NCBI GenBank assembly: GCA_964523795.1
Contig: CAZGAO010000041.1
Location: forward strand, 1 to 46,108
Length of the DNA stretch: 46,108 nucleotides
Source: SABY01 sp964523795
GTDB lineage: Bacteria; Bacteroidota; Bacteroidia; Bacteroidales; 4484-276
Reading direction: 5' to 3'
Of the stretch, positions 34,037 through 41,617 are shown one piece after another. How positions within the stretch are numbered: position 1 is the stretch's first letter; each line of letters begins with the position of its first letter. The notes below the pieces were generated by a model. It saw only the letters and a list, made by a program, of their open reading frames with translations. It did no database searches and was not told the origin of the DNA. Made by a program: the position numbers and the translations under genes.

Positions 34037-34107
34037 GTTATAGGGCATTTAAGAATACTGAATGACAAACAAATTAAGTAATTTTGTAAAATATTATTCG
34101 ATAAACA

Positions 34108-34953
34108 ATGACACAAAAAGAACTGAAAGACAAGCCCAGACATTACAAACCTTCAACAGTAAGACGGTTAGATACTCTTTCGGGAAATGAATGTGCCCAT
34201 CCCAATTGTTCAAAGAAATTGATTGCTGAAGATGGAATCTCAATAATTAGTAAAATTTGTCACATTGCAGCAGCAAGCAAAGAAGGCTCAAGGTTTGACG
34301 AGAATATGACCGATGATGAAAGAAGGGGATTTGATAATCTAATATTGCTTTGTGACGAACATCACGTGATGATTGACAATAAGGAAAATGAAACGCAATA
34401 TCCAACGCCTCTTTTGAAAGAGTGGAAAAGTGCCCACGAAAAAAAGATTTTAGAATTAATTTCAAGTAAAAATTTATTATCAAAACATCCATTAGCTTTA
34501 AACAAAGTAATTAATACAATTGGTTCTAAAATGGATGAAATTCTTGATTTACCTGAAACAGAAAATGCTCCTAATACAGAAACAAAGATTTTATTTAATA
34601 ACGTCAAAAGATATGAATCAGTAATTAGAGAGTTTGCTCCATATCAAGTGAAACTTAATAAGATTTATGAAATAATTGAGAAAGAAGGTTCTACCAAAAA
34701 GGAATTAGTTTTACATAATATTAAACGAATTTATCTGAGTGTAAAATCGGAATACAAAAATATTGAAGAAATAAGGGATAATGCTGATATTATTCTGGAT
34801 AAAGTGATTGAAACTATATGGGATAATGTAGACAAAGCACCAAACAAATTAGATGAATTTGACCAAGAAACTATTGATTTTAGCTTAATGATAGTAATCG
34901 TTGATGCATTTATGCGTTGTAATATTTTGGAAGAACCTCCTAAATCGATATAA
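34108..34953 (+). CDS. HNH endonuclease effector of an ABC-3C system
   Basis: 281 aa. The N-terminal HNH/treble-clef nuclease has zinc Cys29 and Cys34 (CAHPNC), His52 in the CHIAAAS segment, Asn77 in FDNLILLCDEHH, Cys82 and His85/86, a pattern typical of nuclease effectors that cut DNA. The C-terminal about 150 residues are helical and probably bind the other two components. Three bases separate its stop from the middle-component start. Such three-component sets (effector, small middle component, ABC ATPase) are predicted anti-phage or conflict systems. Activity here is inferred from the architecture. Confidence 0.82.
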   Translation: MTQKELKDKPRHYKPSTVRRLDTLSGNECAHPNCSKKLIAEDGISIISKICHIAAASKEGSRFDENMTDDERRGFDNLILLCDEHHVMIDNKENETQYPTPLLKEWKSAHEKKILELISSKNLLSKHPLALNKVINTIGSKMDEILDLPETENAPNTETKILFNNVKRYESVIREFAPYQVKLNKIYEIIEKEGSTKKELVLHNIKRIYLSVKSEYKNIEEIRDNADIILDKVIETIWDNVDKAPNKLDEFDQETIDFSLMIVIVDAFMRCNILEEPPKSI

Positions 34954-34956
34954 ATT

Positions 34957-35190
34957 ATGATAATTGATAAAAACATTAATCCGGAAAGAGATTTATATTA
35001 TTTGGGCGGTATCCTAATTAATATTCTTCAAAACAAGGCCAATAAAGATGTCGATTATATGGATTTGTACACATTAATTAATAATGAAAAAGAAATTACT
35101 ATCAATTTATATTCATTAACATTGGACTGGCTATTTATTCTAGGGTTAGTAGCTAAAGGAGAAAAAGGTAAAATAAAAAAATGTTTTTAA
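34957..35190 (+). CDS. ABC-3C small middle component (MC6-like)
   Basis: 77 aa with the PERDLYYLGGILINIL start and SLTLDWLFILGLVAKG end that I associate with the middle-component family of ABC-three-component systems. It is a winged-helix-like, mostly hydrophobic small protein expected to bridge effector and ATPase. Start is ATG at 34957. Its 3' end overlaps the ATPase start by 10 bp, implying coupled translation. Confidence 0.75.
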   Translation: MIIDKNINPERDLYYLGGILINILQNKANKDVDYMDLYTLINNEKEITINLYSLTLDWLFILGLVAKGEKGKIKKCF

Positions 35191-36878
35191 AGACACTGAA
35201 AATAGAGAATAAACTAGGTTTAGTCCGTGAAATTGGATTTCATATGGGACTCAATTTGATAGTGGATGAAACCGTAAAAAAGGATAAAAAAACTACTGGC
35301 AATAATGTCGGAAAAACAACTGTGTTGCGACTTGTAGATTTTTGTCTGGGTTCAAGTGGAAAAAACATTTACCAAGATTCAGAATTCAAAGAGCAAGAAA
35401 ATAGTACAATCAAGGATTTTTTAATTAATACAGAAGTTCTTGTTATTTTAACTATAGTTGACGACTTGGATTACCCGTCAGCTTCAATTACCATAAAGAA
35501 GAATTTCTTAAAGTACGGAAAGAAAATTCAAGAAATCGATGGAGAAACAATAATAAACGAAAAAGAATTTGATTCAAAGCTCAAGGAGTTAATGTTTAAT
35601 ACAAGTGTTGAGAAGCCAACATTTAAGCAAATTGTTTCTAAAAACATTCGTGACGAAAAAAACAAGTTAGCTAACATTGTAAAAGTCTTAAATCCTTATA
35701 CAAAAATTGAAGAATATGAAGCTCTATTCCTTTTTTGGTTAGGAATAAATACAGATACCCACAACCAAAAGGAACTTTTAGGTAAAGAAAAAACTCGAGA
35801 AGAAAGTTTTCAAAAAAGGCTTAAAAAAGAAGGGGAGCTATCATTAATTGAACAGCAACTTGAACTTGTTAATTCAAAAATTGAGGAACTTCAACAAATA
35901 AAGGCGAAATTTAATTTTAATGAAAAATTTGAAGCACAGTTAGAAGAGCTAAATCTTTTAAAGTTAAACCTTTCACAACGTTCTACTGAACTAAGTAGAT
36001 TGAATATGAGACGAGAATTAATTCTGGAAAGCAAAGCAGAATTAGAAAACGAAAGAACTAACATTGACATCAATCAGATAGAATCATTATATAGCAAAGC
36101 TTCAAAACTGATACCTAATTTACAGGTATCTTTTAGAGAAACTGTTAAATTTCACAATGACCTTTTGAATGAGAAAATCAAATACATTGAACTTGAGTTA
36201 CCCACATTGAAGGAAGAATTAAAATCAATTTCGAAGGATTTTTTTTCGTTAAGAAGACGTGAAAAAGAATTATCTGAGTTTGTAAGTGCATCCGGATATA
36301 GTGATGATTATGACAAGATTCTAATTGAATTGAATTCATTTTTTGAAAGGAAAGGCAATTTAGAAGAGAGAAAAAAATTCTGGATTACATCCAATGAAAA
36401 ACTTAATCGAATTAATGAAGAGCTAGAAACTATTAATTCAGAAATTAATTCAAAGGACAGCATAATTCAAAAACGAATTACTCTTTTTAACAAGTACTTC
36501 ACAAAAGTATCAAGTCAACTTTATGGGGAAGAGTATTTATTAAGTACTCAAAAAAGTGAAAGGGGCTATGACCTAATTGTAACAAATATTGAAGGAAATC
36601 CAAGTACAGGAAAAAAGAAGGGACAAATAGCTGCTTTTGATTTCGCCTATGTATTATTTGCTGAAGAAATTGAATTGAAATTTATTCACTTCATAATGCA
36701 CGACCAGCTTGAAAATATGCACGACAATCAATTAAGCACAATTTTAATTGATTTAGCTAATTCGATAAATTGCCAATTCATTCTTCCCATAGTTATGGAT
36801 AAAGTTCCATCAGACATTGATATTGAAAAGTACATAATTTTAAGACTTTCTGAGCATAATAAGCTGTTTAAAAAATAA
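35181..36878 (+). CDS. SMC/Rad50-like ABC ATPase (DUF2326-type) of the ABC-3C system
   Basis: 565 aa. Walker A GNNVGKTT (residues 40-47) after KTTG, then LVDFCLGSSG. A long coiled coil (about 205-445, rich in E/K/L with EQQLELVNSKIEELQQIK) separates it from the C-terminal nucleotide-binding half. That half has the KSERGYDL...GKKKGQIAAFDFAYVLF signature-like region and the D-loop-side HFIMHDQLENMHDNQL. Such ATPases are thought to sense DNA or replication states and license the effector, here the HNH protein. It is last in the operon, 6 bp before the attC-like arm. Composition is strongly AT-rich. Confidence 0.85.
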   Translation: MFLKTLKIENKLGLVREIGFHMGLNLIVDETVKKDKKTTGNNVGKTTVLRLVDFCLGSSGKNIYQDSEFKEQENSTIKDFLINTEVLVILTIVDDLDYPSASITIKKNFLKYGKKIQEIDGETIINEKEFDSKLKELMFNTSVEKPTFKQIVSKNIRDEKNKLANIVKVLNPYTKIEEYEALFLFWLGINTDTHNQKELLGKEKTREESFQKRLKKEGELSLIEQQLELVNSKIEELQQIKAKFNFNEKFEAQLEELNLLKLNLSQRSTELSRLNMRRELILESKAELENERTNIDINQIESLYSKASKLIPNLQVSFRETVKFHNDLLNEKIKYIELELPTLKEELKSISKDFFSLRRREKELSEFVSASGYSDDYDKILIELNSFFERKGNLEERKKFWITSNEKLNRINEELETINSEINSKDSIIQKRITLFNKYFTKVSSQLYGEEYLLSTQKSERGYDLIVTNIEGNPSTGKKKGQIAAFDFAYVLFAEEIELKFIHFIMHDQLENMHDNQLSTILIDLANSINCQFILPIVMDKVPSDIDIEKYIILRLSEHNKLFKK

Positions 36879-36883
36879 AAACG

Positions 36884-37018
36884 ACCTATAATATCGTGTA
36901 TAAAAAATCTGACAGTTAGTGAGTTATTGTTCTGTGTGAGCCGTATCAAAAGTAGTTGTAACTTGACAGGAAACTGCCACGCAATCTGCCACGACTCATA
37001 CAATTTACCGTTGTAGGT
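36884..37018 (+). repeat. attC-like recombination site (135 nt)
   Basis: Outer complementary arms ACCTATAA / TTGTAGGT, inner TGTAT / ATACA, and a central region with AGTTA ... TAACT pairing (about 36920-36962). The length fits long Vibrio-like attC sites. The call rests on pairing seen by eye and on its position immediately after the last cassette stop. Confidence 0.5.
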
Positions 37019-37062
37019 ATTATGAAGAAAACAAAATCCTTTTAGCGGTAGCAAATGATAAA

Positions 37063-37941
37063 TTAGGCAGTTTTTTCACTTTCATAAATCGTAATCCCCA
37101 CTTCTGCCAGCTCTTTCATTCGGTCGTATAAGGCCGGAGCGTCGCAGGTGAAGAAATTAACGCCGTGGTTTTTGAAGCGGTGGCAAATGGCTTTTGGGAT
37201 GTGCTTGGCGAAATAGGCTTCTATGTTTCGATTTTGAATACGCCTGGCGGGCACGTAGGTTTCCACGTTATGAATCTCCTTATGGAAATCTCTGACTTGT
37301 GCGGTGATGGTTTCTTCGCTCAGGGTTTTTACCGGAAAGTCTGTTTTCATCGTATCTTCCACAGTATGCACAAAGGAGAGGCTCACCACCTTTTCGCCCA
37401 GGCCGATAATCCGGGCCTTGTATTTCAGCATCTTGTGCATCGGGCTTTGGCTGCCGCAGGGATATACATCGCGGTGGTGGGTGGAAGTGAGTTCTTCGGC
37501 GTGCTTTCCGATGGCGGTGATAGAGGCCGTGGGATGCAAACTGCGATAAGCCCGCGGATGTCGGCGTGCCAGCTCAGGCAAAAGACCCAGTACCGTGGGC
37601 GATCGTTTGGCATCAAAGGGTTTTCCGGCTTTTAAATTATCTTCGGCGCGACCCAAATAATGCCATGCCGGGAACAGCAATGTGCCTTCCTCACCCACGG
37701 TTTCCAGCAAAACTTGCAATAAGCGAAAAGGCGGAATCGTAAGATTTAATTTATCCAGGGAGCTGTGGATAAAAACAACGGAGCCTTTTTTGATGTCGAG
37801 TTTTTTGGTGAGAAGGCTTCGGATATCTTCTTCAGAAAAAGCAGGAAATACTATTTTTTGCAGGTGGTAATATTTCGCCGATAGGAACCTGAATGTGTTT
37901 TCGGGTAGCAGGCGATATATGCTTTCACTTATTTTTCCCAT
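37063..37941 (-). CDS. AAC(3)-like N-acyltransferase (Antibiotic_NAT family)
   Basis: 292 aa from ATG at 37941, overlapping the preceding gene by 17 bp; a start 11 codons further up is possible. The family core has SVVFIHSSLDKL (acetyl-CoA side), EGTLLFPAWHYLG, FDAKRSPTVLGLLPELARR and YRSLHPTASITAIGKHAEEL with the conserved His. Named after aminoglycoside 3-N-acetyltransferases, many members instead acylate amino sugars during polysaccharide synthesis. The neighbours (NodB-like deacetylase, ligase, reductase, ACP) favour that role, with an acyl-ACP or acyl-CoA donor. It is last in the five-gene minus-strand operon. Confidence 0.88.
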   Translation of the reverse strand: MGKISESIYRLLPENTFRFLSAKYYHLQKIVFPAFSEEDIRSLLTKKLDIKKGSVVFIHSSLDKLNLTIPPFRLLQVLLETVGEEGTLLFPAWHYLGRAEDNLKAGKPFDAKRSPTVLGLLPELARRHPRAYRSLHPTASITAIGKHAEELTSTHHRDVYPCGSQSPMHKMLKYKARIIGLGEKVVSLSFVHTVEDTMKTDFPVKTLSEETITAQVRDFHKEIHNVETYVPARRIQNRNIEAYFAKHIPKAICHRFKNHGVNFFTCDAPALYDRMKELAEVGITIYESEKTA

Positions 37942-39004
37942 AGTTTTCGTGAATTCGTTTTTGATACAAGTCATCGAAAGTGCAAAAATCGATTTGGTCT
38001 CCGTATTTCTCCCGGCAACGGTTGACGAAGTCTTCTAAAAGTTGCAGCGAATAATCGCCCATGGATTTGGGATGGCCAATCAGGCTCAGGTATATTTCCG
38101 CTTCATCTTTAAACTTTTGTATATTATAATCCAAAATCGCGAGCATATAATCCACCGAATAGGTGTGATTGTCCACGGTAAGCATGCGCGAGGCAAAAAG
38201 CTGCTGTATCTGGTCGATGGTTGCGGCCTTGTGCGCGGCATGAATCATTTTGCCACGATCTTCAACCGCCCGGTGGGCATATTTTTTTAGCTTAAAACGG
38301 GTAGGGATTTCAAAGAGGCCTTTGGGCTTGGCGGCAATCGGGATTTCCAGAATGCCCGGCGAATCCCCGGGTTTAGAAATATCGCCATCCAAATCCAAAT
38401 ACCAATTGGGAAGCCTGGGAACCCTGCGATAATCCACACGCGAAATGCCCGAAGTAAAAAAGTAGCCCGGTGCGATGGAGCTGTCATAACGGATGCCCTC
38501 GCTGTGCAAGGCTTTCAAAATTCGTGCAGTTTCCTGATTTAAATTGTAGCCGCCGGCCCGAAAAGCCACGCAGGCATAATCGGGGCCCGTTTCTCTCGCA
38601 ATTTCGTTTAAACCTTTAACACCTTCCTGAATGATGCCTTCGATGTTTCCGGGGTAATCCTGCTTTGCAAAGCCTGCCAATTCAAAATCGCCGGAAGGGA
38701 CAAAATTTCCGTTTTTGTAGGATGAAGTCAGCCAGTGCGAATGAATATGCAGTTGCACATCGTGCCCGCCTTGAATCGCTTTTTGGATTTGTTTTTTAAA
38801 TGGGATGGTATAATCAGCCACGCCCCATTCATCAAATTTTTTATAACTAAGAATGTCTGCAAAAAATACCAACGGCACATCCAGCTTTTGCGCCAATTGC
38901 AAAAGGCGTTCGGTGGGATCGAAAAGGCTGTGGTGGTAGGATTGCCTGATGCCGCCCAGCGGCAGCTCGTAGTCGAAGGTGAGCAGGAGCTTAATCTTTT
39001 TCAT
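37925..39004 (-). CDS. NodB-type polysaccharide deacetylase-like protein
   Basis: 359 aa. ATG at 39004 overlaps the ligase stop (ATGA). The frame continues upstream inside that gene, but MKKIKLLLTFDYE is the natural start. The NodB first motif has TFDYE instead of TFDDG, with HDVQLHIHSHW giving the metal His pair, AFRAGGYNLN (motif 3) and a C-terminal SLIGHPKSMGDYS segment with the catalytic His. It would deacetylate an amino sugar, exposing an amine for the AAC(3)-like enzyme downstream. Members of this branch occur in O-antigen and capsule loci. The substrate is unknown. Confidence 0.85.
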   Translation of the reverse strand: MKKIKLLLTFDYELPLGGIRQSYHHSLFDPTERLLQLAQKLDVPLVFFADILSYKKFDEWGVADYTIPFKKQIQKAIQGGHDVQLHIHSHWLTSSYKNGNFVPSGDFELAGFAKQDYPGNIEGIIQEGVKGLNEIARETGPDYACVAFRAGGYNLNQETARILKALHSEGIRYDSSIAPGYFFTSGISRVDYRRVPRLPNWYLDLDGDISKPGDSPGILEIPIAAKPKGLFEIPTRFKLKKYAHRAVEDRGKMIHAAHKAATIDQIQQLFASRMLTVDNHTYSVDYMLAILDYNIQKFKDEAEIYLSLIGHPKSMGDYSLQLLEDFVNRCREKYGDQIDFCTFDDLYQKRIHENYGKNK

Positions 39005-40347
39005 AAACTTCCCTTCCTGCTTTTTTTGAAGCGGCTCGAAACGCCAATGTCTTCCACGAAAGTTATTTTGCTCGGTACTTTGTAGGGGGCAAGATTTTGC
39101 AGGCAATATTTGCGAATTTCCTTTTTGGCGGTTTTCGCATCCTTGCCAGGAATTAGGGCTACATCCAAAGCTACGGTTTCGCCGGTAATGGGATTTTTCA
39201 AACCGTAAGCAACGCACTCTTTGATAAAACTAAACCCAAGCAGCGCATTTTCGATTTCGGAGGGGAAAACTTTTTCGCCACCCACATTGATGATGTCGTC
39301 CATGCGCGACAAGATGCGCAGGTAGCCACCCTCGGCTTCTTCCACCACATCGCCGGTTTTGAACCAGCCCGCTTCAAATTTAGATTGGTCGCCCGAAAGG
39401 TAGCCCAGCACCTGGTTTTTACCTTTCAGATACAACTCGCCATCCACGATTTTGTATTGCACCTCATCGCCGGTAATTTTGATCAGATTGCTGGTTGACG
39501 AAAAACTTTGGGTTTCGGCAATGCCTGTTTCGCTGGTGCCAAAGGTTTGTAGAAACTTTGCACGCGGAAAAGCTGCGTTCAGGCGCACGAGCAAGTTCTC
39601 GGGCATAAACTCGGTGCCGTAAGTTATCAGCTTTAAAGAGGCCAGATTATACTTTTCGTAAGCACCCGAAAGCAGGAGGATATTCAAAAATGTGGGCGTG
39701 GTGGGCAGGATATTCACCTGGTGTTTTTCGATAAGTCGGCAGATATTTTCGGGATCTCTTGCCGGAGTTAAAACGATGGTAGTGGTGGAGGCGAGGCAGT
39801 TCAAAAGTGTGTTGAGTCCGCCAATATGGTCGAACATCAAAAAAACCAACATGCGCAGATTGCGTGCCCGCTTGTCGCGATACGATTCCACCATCCGCGT
39901 CAGGTCGTGAACCATGGCCTTAGGTTCGCCGGTGGTTCCACTGCTAAAAAGGATCAGGCCGGCGTGTTTTTGTTTTTTAAGATCAAGAATCAGAGGAGAT
40001 TTGCTGCCGGGCTTCAAAGTGGTGAAAGCCAAATTGCCCGCATCATCCACATTTATCATATACTGGATTCCACCCTTTTCAAGTTTCTTATCGCGCTCGG
40101 CCTGCGTGCTGTCGATGAGTGGCGAGACAATGTTTTTGTTCCTGATGAGTGCGAGAAAGGCTGCGATGGAGTAAAAGCTGTAATCCGAAACCAGAGCTAC
40201 CGTGGAGCTTTCAGGAATCGAAGTCTTTATTTTTTTGTAATAAATCCCCACATTTTCAGCCAACGAATTAAATGTAAAGATTCGATCATGGTCGATAATT
40301 GCCGCTTTATCAGCCTTGATATTAAAAATATCCAGGAGCCATTCCAT
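39001..40347 (-). CDS. AMP-dependent acyl/aryl ligase (ANL superfamily)
   Basis: 448 aa, short for the family (usually 500 or more). It has the P-loop LILFSSGTTGEPKAMVHD, adenine-binding TFGTSETG, GWFKTGDVVE and hinge RMDDIINVGGEKVFPSEIE, plus a C-terminal catalytic-Lys region near RFKKSRKGSL. It adenylates a carboxylic acid and would load it on the ACP encoded two genes upstream. It is encoded one base from the SDR (stop 40349) and overlaps the deacetylase start. The acyl group cannot be deduced, though SDR presence suggests a hydroxyacyl product. Confidence 0.92.
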   Translation of the reverse strand: MEWLLDIFNIKADKAAIIDHDRIFTFNSLAENVGIYYKKIKTSIPESSTVALVSDYSFYSIAAFLALIRNKNIVSPLIDSTQAERDKKLEKGGIQYMINVDDAGNLAFTTLKPGSKSPLILDLKKQKHAGLILFSSGTTGEPKAMVHDLTRMVESYRDKRARNLRMLVFLMFDHIGGLNTLLNCLASTTTIVLTPARDPENICRLIEKHQVNILPTTPTFLNILLLSGAYEKYNLASLKLITYGTEFMPENLLVRLNAAFPRAKFLQTFGTSETGIAETQSFSSTSNLIKITGDEVQYKIVDGELYLKGKNQVLGYLSGDQSKFEAGWFKTGDVVEEAEGGYLRILSRMDDIINVGGEKVFPSEIENALLGFSFIKECVAYGLKNPITGETVALDVALIPGKDAKTAKKEIRKYCLQNLAPYKVPSKITFVEDIGVSSRFKKSRKGSL

Positions 40348-40348
40348 T

Positions 40349-41044
40349 TTACACCCCTCCTAAATAAATAATTTGCCCCGTGATGAAGCTGCTTTTATCA
40401 TCGATAAAAAAGTCGCTCACATTCGAAATATCCTCATACACCGCCAGCCTTTTGATGGCTTGTTTTTGCAGTAAGGCCGCAATTTTGTCAGCAGGCACAT
40501 TTTTTATAAGGTCGGTTTCTACGGGCGTGGGAGCCACGGCATTAACCGTAATATTATATTCGCCAAGCTCCTTCGCGGATATTTTAGTAAAAGTCTCGAT
40601 GGCGGATTTCATCGAGGCATACACGGCTTCGCCCTCCAGAGCCAGGGGTACGGCCACCGAACTAAAGTTGATAATCCTGCCACTTTTCCGGAGCATCATT
40701 TTTTTGGCGACCTCGCGGGTAAGCAAAAAAGTGCCGTAATAATTGGTGCGCGTAATCTCGTCCATTTTTTTCATGGGAGTCAGCAAAAAATGGTTCATCA
40801 TGGCGATGCCTGCATTATTAATCAAAACATCGATGCTGCCGTATTTTTTCGACACCTCGCGCACCATCTTCACCACGGCATCTTCATCGGCCACATCCAA
40901 ACGATAATGGCTGTAAGCTGCGTGCTGCAAATCGGTTTCGCGGCGGCTGCAACCTGCAACGGTAAATCCTTTCGCGAGATAATACTCGGCCAGGTAACGC
41001 CCAATTCCCTTTCGTGTGCCGCTTATCAAAATAACTTTAGCCAT
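40349..41044 (-). CDS. Short-chain dehydrogenase/reductase, FabG-like
   Basis: 231 aa. N-terminal cofactor motif ISGTRKGIGRYLAEYY (TGxxxGxG variant), LINNAGIAMM, Ser of IINFSSVA, and YxxxK as YASMKSA. This is the classical SDR pattern for 3-oxoacyl-ACP reduction or hydroxyacyl oxidation. It overlaps the ACP gene by 8 bp. In this cluster it likely acts on the ACP-bound acyl group before transfer. A sugar-oxidising role is the alternative. Confidence 0.92.
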   Translation of the reverse strand: MAKVILISGTRKGIGRYLAEYYLAKGFTVAGCSRRETDLQHAAYSHYRLDVADEDAVVKMVREVSKKYGSIDVLINNAGIAMMNHFLLTPMKKMDEITRTNYYGTFLLTREVAKKMMLRKSGRIINFSSVAVPLALEGEAVYASMKSAIETFTKISAKELGEYNITVNAVAPTPVETDLIKNVPADKIAALLQKQAIKRLAVYEDISNVSDFFIDDKSSFITGQIIYLGGV

Positions 41045-41336
41045 CGGTATTTATCAATTTATAAATGTAATGACTGATAGAATTTACGGAGCGGAAGGGC
41101 GAAATCTTTTGGCTCATGGCGCGTTCGTCGGCCAGGGTGATGATGGCTCCGAATTGTTCCTCCACGGCTTCTTCAAGTTCGGATATCAAAAACACCAGCG
41201 TCAGGCTATCCAGATTTCCTTTGGGGCTGTACAAGGGCGTGTGTTCGGTGCAATCGATAAGCTCCTGCTTGTCTCTTTCTTCGCCCAGCTCGCTCACCTT
41301 TTCTTTTACCAGTTTTGTTATGTCTTCTTGCGTCAT
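41037..41336 (-). CDS. Acyl carrier protein-like protein
   Basis: 99 aa, acidic, with the phosphopantetheine attachment region GNLDSLTLVFLISELEEAVEEQFG (Ser in the LDSL motif) followed by helix 3/4 residues. It is slightly longer than FabD-type ACPs (about 78 aa) and divergent from the housekeeping ACP. As first gene of the ACP-SDR-ligase-deacetylase-acyltransferase operon it probably carries a dedicated acyl group for glycan modification. Confidence 0.85.
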   Translation of the reverse strand: MTQEDITKLVKEKVSELGEERDKQELIDCTEHTPLYSPKGNLDSLTLVFLISELEEAVEEQFGAIITLADERAMSQKISPFRSVNSISHYIYKLINTDG

Positions 41337-41404
41337 CCTGTCCTGTTTTAAATTTTAATTAATCAACGGAAGATTATCCAATTTAGTTTCGTGTTTTCTG
41401 CTTG

Positions 41405-41617
41405 CTATTCTTCGATAGTCTCGGCTCCGTCCATCTCTTTCAAAATCTGATTTACATCTTCCTCGGTTTGGCTTAGTTTGCTTTTGCAAATGCGGATGAG
41501 CTGGGCGGCACGTTTCACCTTTTCGCTGAGCAAATCCACCGAAATTTCGCCATCTTCAATTTCGCTTACAATTTGTTGGAGTTCCGCGAAGGCCTCCTGA
41601 TAGTTTATTGTTTTCAT
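41405..41617 (-). CDS. xseB: Exodeoxyribonuclease VII small subunit
   Basis: 70 aa. MKTINYQEAFAELQQIVSEIE and the GEISVDLLSEKVKRAAQLIRICKSKL pattern are characteristic of XseB. It forms the ExoVII complex with XseA, degrading single-stranded DNA to oligonucleotides. Its ATG overlaps the xseA stop (41614-41617, ATGA), indicating coupled translation. Length is typical. Confidence 0.95.
   Translation of the reverse strand: MKTINYQEAFAELQQIVSEIEDGEISVDLLSEKVKRAAQLIRICKSKLSQTEEDVNQILKEMDGAETIEE

Larger units (their letters stand above)
34037..37018 (+). mobile_element. Integron-cassette-like insert carrying a three-gene ABC-3C system
   Basis: Left boundary GTTATAGG (34037-34044). Right boundary is an attC-like site at 36884-37018 whose outer arms ACCTATAA (36884-36891) and TTGTAGGT (37011-37018) pair with one G-U. 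Inner arms TGTAT near 36897 and ATACA near 36998 can also pair. The right site begins 6 bp after the last stop codon. All three genes are AT-rich and point the same way. Carrying three genes makes it large for a cassette. No integrase is seen in the window. Confidence 0.5.

Noticed and set aside
33699..34043. 114-codon plus-strand frame
   Set aside because: It is a translation of the 284-bp repeat. The frame is not kept in the other copy.
39005..39217. 71-codon extension of the NodB-like gene
   Set aside because: Read inside the overlapping ligase gene in another frame. The ATGA overlap at 39001-39004 gives the natural start.
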